In this document: piece by piece, positions 13,101-25,100 of the stretch
Layout of the letters: every line of letters begins with the position of its first letter
Position numbering within the stretch: position 1 is the first letter of the stretch
Source: Metellina segmentata
Lineage: Eukaryota; Arthropoda; Arachnida; Araneae; Tetragnathidae
Reading direction: 5' to 3'
Assembly: GCA_947359465.1 (NCBI GenBank)
Contig: OX375872.1
Location: forward strand, 2,586,395 to 2,650,394
Length of the DNA: 64,000 nt
The notes under the pieces: model-generated
What the model saw: the letters and a program-made list of their open reading frames with translations, nothing else
Told to the model about the DNA's origin: nothing
The model's database searches: none
Translations under genes and position numbers: made by a program

Positions 13101-15890
13101 ACCTTTTGCAACTATGTAATATTTCTATATTTGTTGCTTTGTGTATTTTTTACTTATCTTTATCCGAGCTATAAAATTAAAATTGTGAATTAATTGAGTA
13201 AGAGTGTGTTTCAATTTCACTTTATCCTCCTCACTACCCTTTTTGTTAGAATTATTTTTTTTTCTTTAGCGCCCTTTCGCAATGCGGTGTAAGGCCACAT
13301 GTCTGCCCCCTAGTTACGTCCCGAGTACTTTTCAAGTGCTTTCATATGAATTTACCTTTTGCAACTATGTAATATTTCTATATTGGTTGCTTTGTGTATT
13401 TTTACTTATCTTTATCTGAGCTATAAAATTAAAATTGTGAATTAATTGAGTAAGAGTGTGTCTCAAATTCACTTTATCCTCCTCACTACCCTTTTTGTTA
13501 GAATTTTTTTTTCTTTAGCGCTCTTTCCCAATCCGGTGCAAGGCCACATGTCTGCCCCCTAGTTACGTCCCGAGTACTTTTCAAGTGCTTTCATATGAAT
13601 TTACCTTTTGCAACTAAGTAATATTTCTATATTTGTTGCTTTGTGTATTTTTTTCTTATCTTTTTCTGATGTAAAAAAATTTAAAATTGTGAATTAATTG
13701 TGTGAGAGCGTGTCTCAATTTCACTTTATCCTCCTCACTACCCTTTTTGTTAGAATGATTTTGTTTTTTTTAGCGCCCCTTCCCAATCCAGTGCAAGGCC
13801 AAATGTCTGCCCCCTAGTTACGTCCCGAGTACTTTTCAAGTTCTTTCATATGAATTTACCTTTTGCAACTATGTAATATGTCTATATTTGTTGCTTTGTG
13901 TATTTTTTACTTAACTTTATCTGAGCTATAAAATTAATATTGTGAATTAATTGAGTAAGAGTGTGTCTCAATTTCACTTTATCCTCCTCACTACCCTTTT
14001 TGTTAGAATGATTTTTTTTTCTTTAAAACCACTTCCCAATCCAATGCAAGGCCACATGTCTGCCCCATAGTTACGTCCCGAGTTCGTTTCAAGTCCTTTC
14101 ATATCAATTTTCCTTTTGCAACTATGTAATATTTCTATATTTGTTGCTCTGTGTATTTTTTACTTATGTTTATCTGAGCTATATATATAAAATTAAAATT
14201 GTGAATTAATTGAGTAAGAGTGTGTCTCAATTTCACTTTATCCTCCTCACTACCCTTTTTGTTAGAATGATTTTTTTTTCTTTAGAACCACTTCCCAATC
14301 CAATGCAAGGCCACATGTCTGCCCCATAGTTACGTCCCGAGTTCTTTTCAAGTCCTTTCATATGAATTTACCTTTTGCAACTATGTAATATTTCTATATT
14401 GGTTGCTTTGTGTATTTTTACTTATCTTTATCTGGAGCTATAAAATTAAAATTGTGAATTAATTGAGTAAGAGTGTGTCTCAATTTTACTTTATCCTCCT
14501 CACTACCCTTTTTGTTATAATTTTATTTTTTCTTTAGCGCCCTTTCCCAATCCGGTGCAAGGCCACATGTCTGCCCCCTAGTTACGTCCCGAGTACGTTT
14601 TAAGTGCTTTCATTTGAATTTACATTTTGCAATTATGTAATATTTCTATATTTGTTGCTTTGTGTATTTTTTTCTCATATTTTTCTGAGGTATCAAATTA
14701 AAATTGTGATTTAATTGAGTAAGAGTGTGTCTCAATTTCACTTTATCCTCCTCACTACCCTTTTTGTGAGAATTTTTTTTTCTTTAGCGCCCTTTCCCAA
14801 TCCGGTGCAAGGCCACATGCCTGTCCCCTTGTTACGTCCCGAGTACTTTTCAAGTGCTTTCATATGAATTTACATTTTGCAATTATGTAATATCTCTATA
14901 TTTGTTGCTTTGTGTATTTTTTTCTTATCTTTTGCTGAGGTAAAAAAATTTAAAATTGTGAATTAATTGTGTGAGAGCGTGTCTGAAATTCACTTTATCC
15001 TCCTCTTTACCCTTTTGGTTAGAATGATTTTGTTTTCTGTAGCGCGCCTTCCCAATCCGGTGCAAGGCCACATGTCTGCCCCCTAGTTACGTCCCGAGTA
15101 CTTTTCAAGTGCTTTCATATGAATTTACCTTTTGCAACTATGTTATATTTCTATATTTGTTGCTTTGTGTATTTTTTACTTATCTTTATCCGAGCTATAA
15201 AATGAAATTGTGAATTAATTGAGTAAGAGTGTGTCTCAATTTTACTTTATCCTCCTCACTACCCTTTTTGTTAGAATTATTTTTTTTTCTTTAGCGCCCT
15301 TTCCCAATCCGGTGCAAGGCCACATGTCTGTCCCCTAGATACGTCCCGAGTACGTTTTTAAGTGCTTTCATTTGAATTTACATTTTGCAATTATGTAATA
15401 TTTCTATATTTGTTGCTTTGTGTATTTTTTTCTTATATTTTTCTGAGGTATATATAAAATTAAAATTGTGAATTAATTGTGTGAGAGCTTGTCTGAAATT
15501 CACTTTATCCTCCTCACTTCCCTTTTTGTTAGAATGATTTTTTTTTCTTTAGAACCACTTCCCAATCCAATGCAAGGCCACGTGTCTGCTCTATAGTTAC
15601 GTCCCGAGTACTTTTCAAGTCCTTTTATATGAATTTACCTTTTGCAACTATGTAATATTTCTATATTTGTTGCTTTGTGTATTTATTACTTATCTTTATC
15701 CGAGCTATAAAATTAAAATTGTGAATTAATTGAGTAAGAGTGTGTTTCAATTTCACTTTATCATCCTCACTACCCTTTTTGTTAGAATTTTTTTTTTCTT
15801 TAGCGCCCTTTCCCAATCCGGTGCAAGGCCACATATCTGCCCCCTAGTTACGTCCCGAGTACTTTTCAAGTGCTTTCATATGAATTTACC
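4138..15890 (+). repeat. Left flank of the array: divergent, mixed monomer types
   Basis: Monomers here differ visibly from one another. Besides the standard type there are monomers with TAATGAGAGTGTTGCTC and GATGCCCGGCACATG (about 4850-4990, 6115-6240, 6885-7010), monomers with GCAAAGATGTACTATTT in place of GCAATTATGTAATATTT (about 4756, 6022, 6780), and a type with CCTCATCAC plus GCAGGACCACATG (about 5160-5560 and 7900-12600). A block of about five monomers is repeated at an offset near 1267 bp (CGGATGA at 4894 and 6161). Confidence 0.85.
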
Positions 15891-15903
15891 TTTTGCAACT
15901 ATG
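15891..15903. repeat. 13-bp target-site duplication, left copy (SINE)
   Basis: TTTTGCAACTATG precedes the T run and recurs directly after the SINE head at 16171-16183. Confidence 0.93.
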
Positions 15904-16106
15904 TTTTTTTTTTTTTTTCTAATGGCGGGCACATTTGACCGAAGTCATTGGCCACTACAAGGCCGGAAACGATGGCCACTTGTGAAGGAGCACCCAGTGG
16001 GAGGGCCATCATTGCTCCTAACAATTACTTCGTAATTTTGCACCATGTTCAGATGACGAAGCAACACCTAAGCTGTATACGCTTACAAACATCCATGCCC
16101 GAACCC

Positions 16107-16117
16107 GGATTCGAACC
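16107..16117 (-). promoter_or_regulatory. Box B element of the SINE
   Basis: The minus strand reads GGTTCGAATCC, an exact match to the RNA polymerase III box B consensus GGTTCRANYCC. It sits inside a T-arm-like stem (CCCGG / CCGGG). Confidence 0.9.
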
Positions 16118-16143
16118 GGGACCTTCCGATCTAGAGGCTAACA

Positions 16144-16157
16144 CCTTAACCACTATA
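16144..16157 (-). promoter_or_regulatory. Box A-like element of the SINE
   Basis: The minus strand reads TATAGTGGTTAAGG, close to the RNA polymerase III box A found in tRNA D-arm sequences. It lies upstream of box B at tRNA-like spacing. Confidence 0.75.
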
Positions 16158-16170
16158 CCGGTTGGTCGGC

Positions 16171-16183
16171 TTTTGCAACTATG
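16171..16183. repeat. 13-bp target-site duplication, right copy (SINE)
   Basis: TTTTGCAACTATG is identical to 15891-15903; the interrupted satellite monomer resumes in phase after it. Confidence 0.93.
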
Positions 16184-19100
16184 TAATATTTCTATATTGG
16201 TTGCTTTGTGTATTTTTACTTATCTTTATCTGAGCTATAAAATTAAAATTGTGAATTAATTGAGTAAGAGTGTGTCTCAATTTTACTTTATCCTCCTCAC
16301 TACCCTTTTTGTTATAATTTTATTTTTTCTTTAGCTCCCTTTCCCAATCCGGTGCAAGGCCACATGTCTGCCCCCTAGTTACGTCCCGAGTACGTTTTAA
16401 GTGCTTTCATTTGAATTTACATTTTGCAATTATGTAATATTTCTATATTTGTTGCTTTGTGTATTTTTTTCTCATATTTTTCTGAGGTATCAAATTAAAA
16501 TTGTGAATTAATTGTGTGAGAGCGTGTCTGAAATTCACTTTATCCTCTTCACTACCCTTTTTGGTAGAATGATTTTGTTTTCTGTAGCGCGCCTTCCCAA
16601 TCCGGTGCAAGGCCACATGTCTGCCCCCTAGTTACGTCCCGAGTACTTTTCAAGTGCTTTCATATGAATTTACCTTTTGCAACTAGGTAATATTTCTATA
16701 TTTGTTGCTTTGTGTATTTTTTACTGATCTTTATCTGAGCTATAAAATTAAAATTGTGAATTAATTGAGTAAGAGTGTGTCTCAATTTCACTTTATCCTC
16801 CTCACTACCCTTTTTGTTATAATTTTATTTTTTCTTTAGCGCCCTTTCCCAATCCGGTGCAAGGCCACATGCCTGTCCCCTAGTTACGTCCCGAGTACTT
16901 TTCAAGTGCTTTCATATGAATTTACATTTTGCAATTATGTAATATCTCTATATTTGTTGCTTTGTGTATTTTTTTCTTATCTTTTGCTGAGGTAAAAAAA
17001 TTTAAAATTGTGAATTAATTGTGTGAGAGCGTGTCTGAAATTCACTTTATCCTCCTCTTTACCCTTGTTGTTAGAATGATTTTGTTTTCTGTAGAGCGCC
17101 TTCCCAATCCGGTGCAAGGCCACATGTCTGCCCCCTAGTTACGTCCCGAGTACTTTTCAAGTGCTTTCATATGAATTTACATTTTGCAATTATGTAATAT
17201 CTCTATATTTGTTGCTTTGTGTATTTTTTTCTTATCTTTTGCTAAGGTAAAAAAATTTAAAATTGTGAATTAATTGTGTGAGAGCGTGTCTGAAATTCAC
17301 TTTATCCTCCTCTTTACCCTTGTTGTTAGAATGATTTTGTTTTCTGTAGCGCGCCTTCCCAATCCGGTGCAAGACCACATGTCTGCCCCCTAGTTACGTC
17401 CCGAGTACTTTTCAAGTGCTTTCATATGAATTTACCTTTTGCAACTATGTTATATTTCTATATTTGTTGCTTTGTGTATTTTTTACTTATCTTTATCCGA
17501 GCTATAAAATTGAAATTGTGAATTAATTGAGTAAGAGTGTGTCTCAATTTCACTTTATCCTCCTCACTACCCTTTTTGTTAGAATTATTTTTTTTTCTTT
17601 AGCGCCCTTTCCCAATCCGGTGCAAGGCCACATGTCTGTCCCCTAGTTACGTCCCGAGTACTTTTCAAGTGCTTTCATATGAATTTACCTCTTGCAACTA
17701 TGTAATATTTCTATATTTGTTGCTTTGTGTTTTTTTACTTATCTTTATCTGAGCTATAAAATTAAAATTCTGAATTAATTGAGTAAGAGTGTGTCTTAAT
17801 TTCACTTTATCCTCCTCTCTACCCTTTTTGTGAGAATTTTTTTTTTCTTTAGCGCCCTTACCCAATCCGGTGCAAGGCCACATGTCTGACCCCTAGTTAC
17901 GTCCCGAGTACTTTTCAAGTGCTTTCATATGAATTTACCTTTTGCAACTATGTAATATTTCTATATTTGTTGCTTTGTGTATTTTTTTCTTATCTTTTAC
18001 TGATGTAAAAAAAATTAAAATTGTGAATTAATTGTGTGAGATCGTGTCTGAAATTCACTTTATCCTCCTCTTTACCCTTTTTGTTAGAATGATTTTGTTT
18101 TCTGTAGCGCGCCTTCCCAATACGGCGCTAGGCCACATGTCTGCCCCCTAGTTACGTCCCGAGTACTTTTCAAGTGCTTTCCTATGAATTTACATTTCGC
18201 AATTATGTAATATTTCTATATTTGTTGCTTTGTGTATTTTTTTCTTATCTTTTTCTGAGGTAAAAAAAATTACAATTGTGAATTAATTGTGTGAGAGCGT
18301 GTCTGAAATTCACTTTATCCTCCTCACTACCCTTTTTGTTAGAATGATTTTGTTTTCTTTATAGCGCCCCTTCCCAATCCAGTGCAAGGCCACATGTCTG
18401 CCCCCTAGTTACGTCCCGAGTACTTTTCAAGTGCTTTCATATGAATTTACCTTTTGCAACTATGTAATATTTCTATATTTGTTGCTCTGTGTATTTTTTA
18501 CTTATGTTTATCTGAGCTATATAAAATTAAAATTGTGAATTAATTGAGTAAGAGGGTGTCTCAATTTCACTTTATCCTCCTCACTACCCTTTTTGTGAGA
18601 ATTGTTTTTCTTAAGCGCCCTTCGGTGCAAGGCCAGATGTCTGCCCCCTAGTTACGTCCCGAGTACTTTTCAAGTGCTTTTATATGAATTTACCTTTTGC
18701 AACTATGTAATATTTCTATATTTGTTGCTTTGTGTATTTTTTTCTTATCTTTCTCTGAGGTAAAAAAATTTAAAATTGTGAATTAATTGTGTGAGAGCGT
18801 GTCTCAATTTCACTTTATCCTCCTCACTACCCTTTTTGTTAGAATTTTTTTTTCTTTAGCGCCCTTTCCCAATCCGGTGCAAGGCCACATGTCTGCCCTC
18901 TAGTTACGTCCCGAGTACGTTTTAAGTGCTTTTATTTGAATTTACATTTTGCAATTATGTAATATTTCTATATTTGTTGCTTTGTGTATTTTTTTCTTAT
19001 ATTTTTCTGAGGTATAAAATTAAAATTGTGAATTAATTGTGTGAGAGCGTGTCTGAAATTCACTTTATCCTCCTCACTACCCTTTTTGTTAGAATGATTT

Positions 19101-22100
19101 TGTTTTTTTAGCGCCCCTTCCCAATCCAGTGCAAGGCCAAATGTCTGCCCCCTAGTTACGTCCCGAGTACTTTTCAAGTTCTTTCATATGAATTTACCTT
19201 TTGCAACTATGTAATATTTCTATATTGGTTGCTTTGTGTATTTTTACTTATCTTTATCTGGAGCTATAAAATTAAAATTGTGAATAAATTGAGTAAGAGT
19301 GTGTCTCAATTTTACTTTATCCTCCTCACTACCCTTTTTGTTATAATTTTATTTTTTCTTTAGCGCCCTTTCCCAATCCGGTGCAAGGCCACATGTCTGC
19401 CCCCTAGTTACGTCCCGAGTACGTTTTAAGTGCTTTCATTTGAATTTACATTTTGCAATTATGTAATATTTCTATATTTGTTGCTTTGTGTATTTTTTTC
19501 TCATATTTTTCTGAGGTATCAAATTAAAATTGTGAATTAATTGAGTAAGAGTGTGTCTCAATTTCACTTTATCCTCCTCACTACCCTTTTTGTGAGAATT
19601 TTTTTTTCTTTAGCGCCCTTTCCCAATCCGGTGAAAGGCCACATGCCTGTCCCCTAGTTACGCCCCGAGTACTTTTCAAGTGCTTTCATATGAATTTACC
19701 TTTTGCAACTAGGTAATATTTCTATATTTGTTGCTTTGTGTATTTTTACTTATCTTTATCTGAGCTATAAAATTAAAATTGTGAATTAATTGAGTAAGAG
19801 TGTGTCTCAATTTCACTTTATCCTCCTCACTACCCTTTTTGTGAGAATTTTTTTTTCTTTAGCGCCCTTTCCCAATCCGGTGCAAGGCCACATGCCTGTC
19901 CCCTAATTACGTCCCGAGTACTTTTCAAGTGCTTTCATATGAATTTACATTTTGCAATTATGTAATATCTCTATATTTGTTGCTTTGTGTATTTTTTTCT
20001 TATCTTTTGCTGAGGTAAAAAAATTTAAAATTGTGAATTAATTGTGTGAGAGCGTGTCTGAAATTCACTTTATCCTCCTCTTTACCCTTGTTGTTAGAAT
20101 GATTTTGTTTTCTGTAGCGCGCCTTCCCAATCCGGTGCAAGGCCACATGTCTGCCCCCTAGTTACGTCCCGAGTACTTTTCAAGTGCTTTCATATGAATT
20201 TACATTTTGCAATTATGTAATATCTCTATATTTGTTGCTTTGTGTATTTTTTTCTTATCTTTTGCTGAGGTAAAAAAATTTAAAATTGTGAATTAATTGT
20301 GTGAGAGCGTGTCTGAAATTCACTTTATCCTCCTCTTTACCCTTTTTGTTAGAATGATTTTGTTTTCTGTAGCGCGTCTTCCCAATCCGGTGCAAGGCCA
20401 CATGTCTGCCCCCTAGTTACGTCCCGAGTACTTTTCAAGTGCTTTCATATGAATTTACCTTTTGCAACTATGTTATATTTCTATATTTGTTGCTTTGTGT
20501 ATTTTTTACTTATCTTTATCCGAGCTATAAAATTGAAATTGTGAATTAATTGAGTAAGAGTGTGTCTCAATTTCACTTTATCCTCCTCACTACCCTTTTT
20601 GTTAGAATTTTTTTTTTCTTTAGCGCCCTTTCCCAATCCGGTGCAAGACCACATGTCTGTCCCCTAGATACGTCCCGAGTACGTTTTTAAGTGCTTTCAT
20701 TTGAATTTACATTTTGCAATTATGTAATATTTCTATATTTGTTGCTTTGTGTATTTTTTTCTTATATTTTTCTGAGGTATATAAAATTAAAATTGTGAAT
20801 TAATTGTGTGAGAGCTTGTCTGAAATTCACTTTATCCTCCTCACTTCCCTTTTTGTTAGAATGATTTTTTTTTCTTTAGAACCACTTCCCAATCCAATGC
20901 AAGGCCACATGTCTGCCCCATAGTTACGTCCCGAGTACTTTTCAAGTCCTTTCATATGAATTTACCTTTTGCAACTATGTAATATTTCTATATTTGTTGC
21001 TTTGTGTATTTTTTACTTATCTTTATCCGAGCTATAAAATTAAAATTGTGAATTAATTGAGTAAGAGTGTGTTTCAATTTCACTTTATCTACCTCACTAC
21101 CCTTTTTGTTAGAATTTTTTTTTTCTTTAGCGCCCTTTCCCAATCCGGTGCAAGGCCACATGTCTGCCCCCTAGTTACGTCCCGAGTACTTTTCAAGTGC
21201 TTTCATATGAATTTACTTTTTGCAACTATGTAATATTTCTATATTGGTTGCTTTGTGTATTTTTACTTATCTTTATCTGGAGCTATAAAATTAAAATTGT
21301 GAATTAATTGAGTAAAAGTGTGTCTCAATTTCACTTTATCCTCCTCACTACCCTTTTTGTGAGAATTTTTTTTTCTTTAGCGCCCTTTCCCAATCCGGTG
21401 CAAGGCCACATGTCTGTCCCCTAGTTACGTCCCGATTACTTTTCAAGTGCTTTCATATGAATTTACCTCTTGCAACTATGTAATATTTCTATATTGGTTG
21501 CTTTGTGTATTTTTACTTATCTTTATCTGGAGCTATAAAATTAAAATTGTGAATTAATTGAGTAAAAGTGTGTCTCAATTTCACTTTATCCTCCTCACTA
21601 CCCTTTTTGTGAGAATTTTTTTTTCTTTAGCGCCCTTTCCCAATCCGGTGCAAGGCCACATGTCTGTCCCCTAGTTACGTCCCGATTACTTTTCAAGTGC
21701 TTTCATATGAATTTACCTCTTGCAACTATGTAATATTTCTATATTTGTTGCTTTGTGTTTTTTTACTTATCTTTATCTGAGCTATAAAATTAAAATTGTG
21801 AATTAATTGAGTAAGAGTGTGTCTTAATTTCACTTTATCCTCCTCACTACCCTTTTTGTGAGAATTTTTTTTTTCTTTAGCGCCCTTACCCAATCCGGTG
21901 CAAGGCCACATGTCTGACCCCTAGTTACGTCCCGAGTACTTTTCAAGTGCTTTCATATGAATTTACCTTTTGCAACTATGTAATATTTCTATATTGGTTG
22001 CTTTGTGTATTTTACTTATCTTTATCTGAGCTATAAAATTAAAATTGTGAATTAATTGAGTAAGAGTGTGTCTCAATTTCACTTTATCCTCCTCACTACC

Positions 22101-25100
22101 CTTTTTATGAGAATTTTTTCTTCTTTAGCGCCCTTTCCCAATCCGGTGCAAGGCCACATGTCTGCCCCCTAGTTACGTCCCGAGTACTTTTCAAGTGCTT
22201 TCATATGAATTTAGATTTTGCAATTATGTAATATCTCTATATTTGTTGCTTTGTGTATTTTTTTCTTATCTTTTGCTGAGGTAAAAAAATTTAAAATTGT
22301 GAATTAATTGTGTGAGAGCGTGTCTGAAATTCACTTTATCCTCCTCTTTACCCTTTTTGTTAGAATGATTTTGTTTTCTGTAGCGCGCCTTCCCAATCCG
22401 GTGCAAGGCCACATGTCTGCCCCCTAGTTACGTCCCGAGTACTTTTCAAGTGCTTTCATATGAATTTACCTTTTGCAACTATGTTATATTTCTATATTTG
22501 TTGCTTTGTGTATTTTTTACTTATCTTTATCCGAGCTATAAAATTGAAATTGTGAATTAATTGAGTAAGAGTGTGTCTCAATTTCACTTTATCCTCCTCA
22601 CTACCCTTTTTGTTAGAATTTTTTTTTTCTTTAGCGCCCTTTCCCAATCCGGTGCAAGACCACATGTCTGTCCCCTAGATACGTCCCGAGTACGTTTTTA
22701 AGTGCTTTCATTTGAATTTACATTTTGCAATTATGTAATATTTCTATATTTGTTGCTTTGTGTATTTTTTTCTTATATTTTTCTGAGGTATAAAATTAAA
22801 ATTGCGAATTAATTGTGTGAGAGCTTGTCTGAAATTCACTTTATCCTCCTCACTTCCCTTTTTGTTAGAATGATTTTTTTTTCTTTAGAACCACTTCCCA
22901 ATCCAATGCAAGGCCACATGTCTGCCCTATAGTTACGTCCCGAGTACTTTTCAAGTCCTTTCATATGAATTTACCTTTTGCAACTATGTAATATTTCTAT
23001 ATTTGTTGCTTTGTGTACTTTTTACTTATCTTTATCCGAGCTATATAAAATTAAAATTGTGAATTAATTGAGTAAGAGTGTGTTTCAATTTCACTTTATC
23101 ATCCTCACTACCCTTTTTGTTAGAATTTTTTTTTTCTTTAGCGCCCTTTCCCAATCCGGTGCAAGGCCACATGTCTGCCCCCTAGTTACGTCCCGAGTAC
23201 TTTTCAAGTGCTTTCATATGAATTTACTTTTTGCAACTATGTAATATTTCTATATTGGTTGCTTTGTGTATTTTTACTTATCTTTATCTGAGCTATAAAA
23301 TTAAAATTGTGAATTAATTGAGTAAGAGTGTGTCTCAATTTCACTTTATCCTCCTCACTACCCTTTTTGTGAGAATTTTTTTTTCTTTAGCGCCCTTTCC
23401 CAATCCGGTGCAAGGCCACATGTCTGTCCCCTAGTTACGTCCCGAGTACTTTTCAAGTGCTTTCATATGAATTTACCTCTTGCAACTATGTAATATTTCT
23501 ATATTTGTTGCTTTGTGTTTTTTTACTTATCTTTATCTGAGCTATAAAATTAAAATTGTGAATTAATTGAGTAACAGTGTGTCTTAATTTCACTTTATCC
23601 TCCTCACTACCCTTTTTGTGAGAATTTTTTCTTCTTTAGCGCCCTTTCCCAATCCGGTGCAAGGCCACATGTCTGCCCCCTAGTTACGTCCCGAGTACTT
23701 TTCAAGTGCTTTCATATGAATTTAGATTTTGCAATTATGTAATATCTCTATATTTGTTGCTTTGTGTATTTTTTTCTTATCTTTTGCTGAGGTAAAAAAA
23801 TTTAAAATTGTGAATTAATTGTGTGAGAGCGTGTCTGAAATTCACTTTATCCTCCTCTTTACCCTTTTTGTTAGAATGATTTTGTTTTCTGTAGCGCGCC
23901 TTCCCAATCCGGTGCAAGGCCACATGTCTGCCCCCTAGTTACGTCCCGAGTACTTTTCAAGTGCTTTCATATGAATTTACCTTTTGCAACTATGTTATAT
24001 TTCTATATTTGTTGCTTTGTGTATTTTTTACTTATCTTTATCCGAGCTATAAAATTAAAATTGTGAATTAATTGAGTAAGAGTGTGTTTCAATTTCACTT
24101 TATCTACCTCACTACCCTTTTTGTTAGAATTTTTTTTTTTCTTTAGCGCCCTTTCCCAATCCGGTGCAAGGCCACATGTCTGCCCCCTAGTTACGTCCCG
24201 AGTACTTTTCAAGTGCTTTCATATGAATTTACTTTTTGCAACTATGTAATATTTCTATATTGGTTGCTTTGTGTATTTTTACTTATCTTTATCTGAGCTA
24301 TAAAATTAAAATTGTGAATTAATTGAGTAAGAGTGTGTCTCAATTTCACTTTATCCTCCTCACTACCCTTTTTGTGAGAATTTTTTTTTCTTTAGCGCCC
24401 TTTCCCAATCCGGTGCAAGGCCACATGTCTGTCCCCTAGTTACGTCCCGAGTACTTTTCAAGTGCTTTCATATGAATTTACCTCTTGCAACTATGTAATA
24501 TTTCTATATTTGTTGCTTTGTGTTTTTTTACTTATCTTTATCTGAGCTATAAAATTAAAATTGTGAATTAATTGAGTAACAGTGTGTCTTAATTTCACTT
24601 TATCCTCCTCACTACCCTTTTTGTGAGAATTTTTTTTTCTTTAGCGCCCTTACCCAATCCGGTGCAAGGCCACATGTCTGACCCCTAGTTACGTCCCGAG
24701 TACTTTTCAAGTGCTTTCATATGAATTTACCTTTTGCAACTATGTAATATTTCTATATTGGTTGCTTTGTGTATTTTTACTTATCTTTATCTGAGCTATA
24801 AAATTAAAATTGTGAATTAATTGAGTAAGAGTGTGTCTCAATTTTACTTTATCCTCCTCACTACCCTTTTTGTGAGAATTATTTTTTTCTTTAGCGCCCT
24901 TTCCCAATCCGGTGCAAGGCCACATGTCTGTCCCCTAGTTACGTCCCGAGTACTTTTCAAGTGCTGTCATATGAATTTACCTTTTGCAACTATGTAATAT
25001 TTCTATATTGGTTGCTTTGTGTATTTTTACTTATCTTTATCTGGAGCTATAAAATTAAAATTGTGAATTAATTGAGTAAGAGTGTGTCTCAATTTCACTT

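Larger units (their letters stand above)
15904..16170 (-). mobile_element. tRNA-derived SINE inserted in a satellite monomer
   Basis: On the minus strand the element starts at 16170 with a tRNA-like head, runs about 250 bp and ends in an A tail, seen as 15 T residues at 15904-15918. It is flanked by a perfect 13-bp duplication, TTTTGCAACTATG, at 15891-15903 and 16171-16183; this 13-mer is ordinary satellite sequence, so the empty site can be read from neighbouring monomers. The head has a box A-like and an exact box B promoter. The anticodon region does not form a clean stem, so it is not a working tRNA gene. SINEs of this kind are copied by RNA polymerase III and moved by the machinery of a partner LINE. 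I cannot name the family. Confidence 0.93.

Noticed and set aside
16091..16170. Functional tRNA gene
   Set aside because: Boxes A and B are present, but the anticodon stem is mismatched, and the unit continues into a SINE body with poly(A) tail and target-site duplication.
15730..16259. 101- and 103-residue open frames across the SINE
   Set aside because: They run from satellite into the SINE on the strand opposite to the element and end within it; chance frames.
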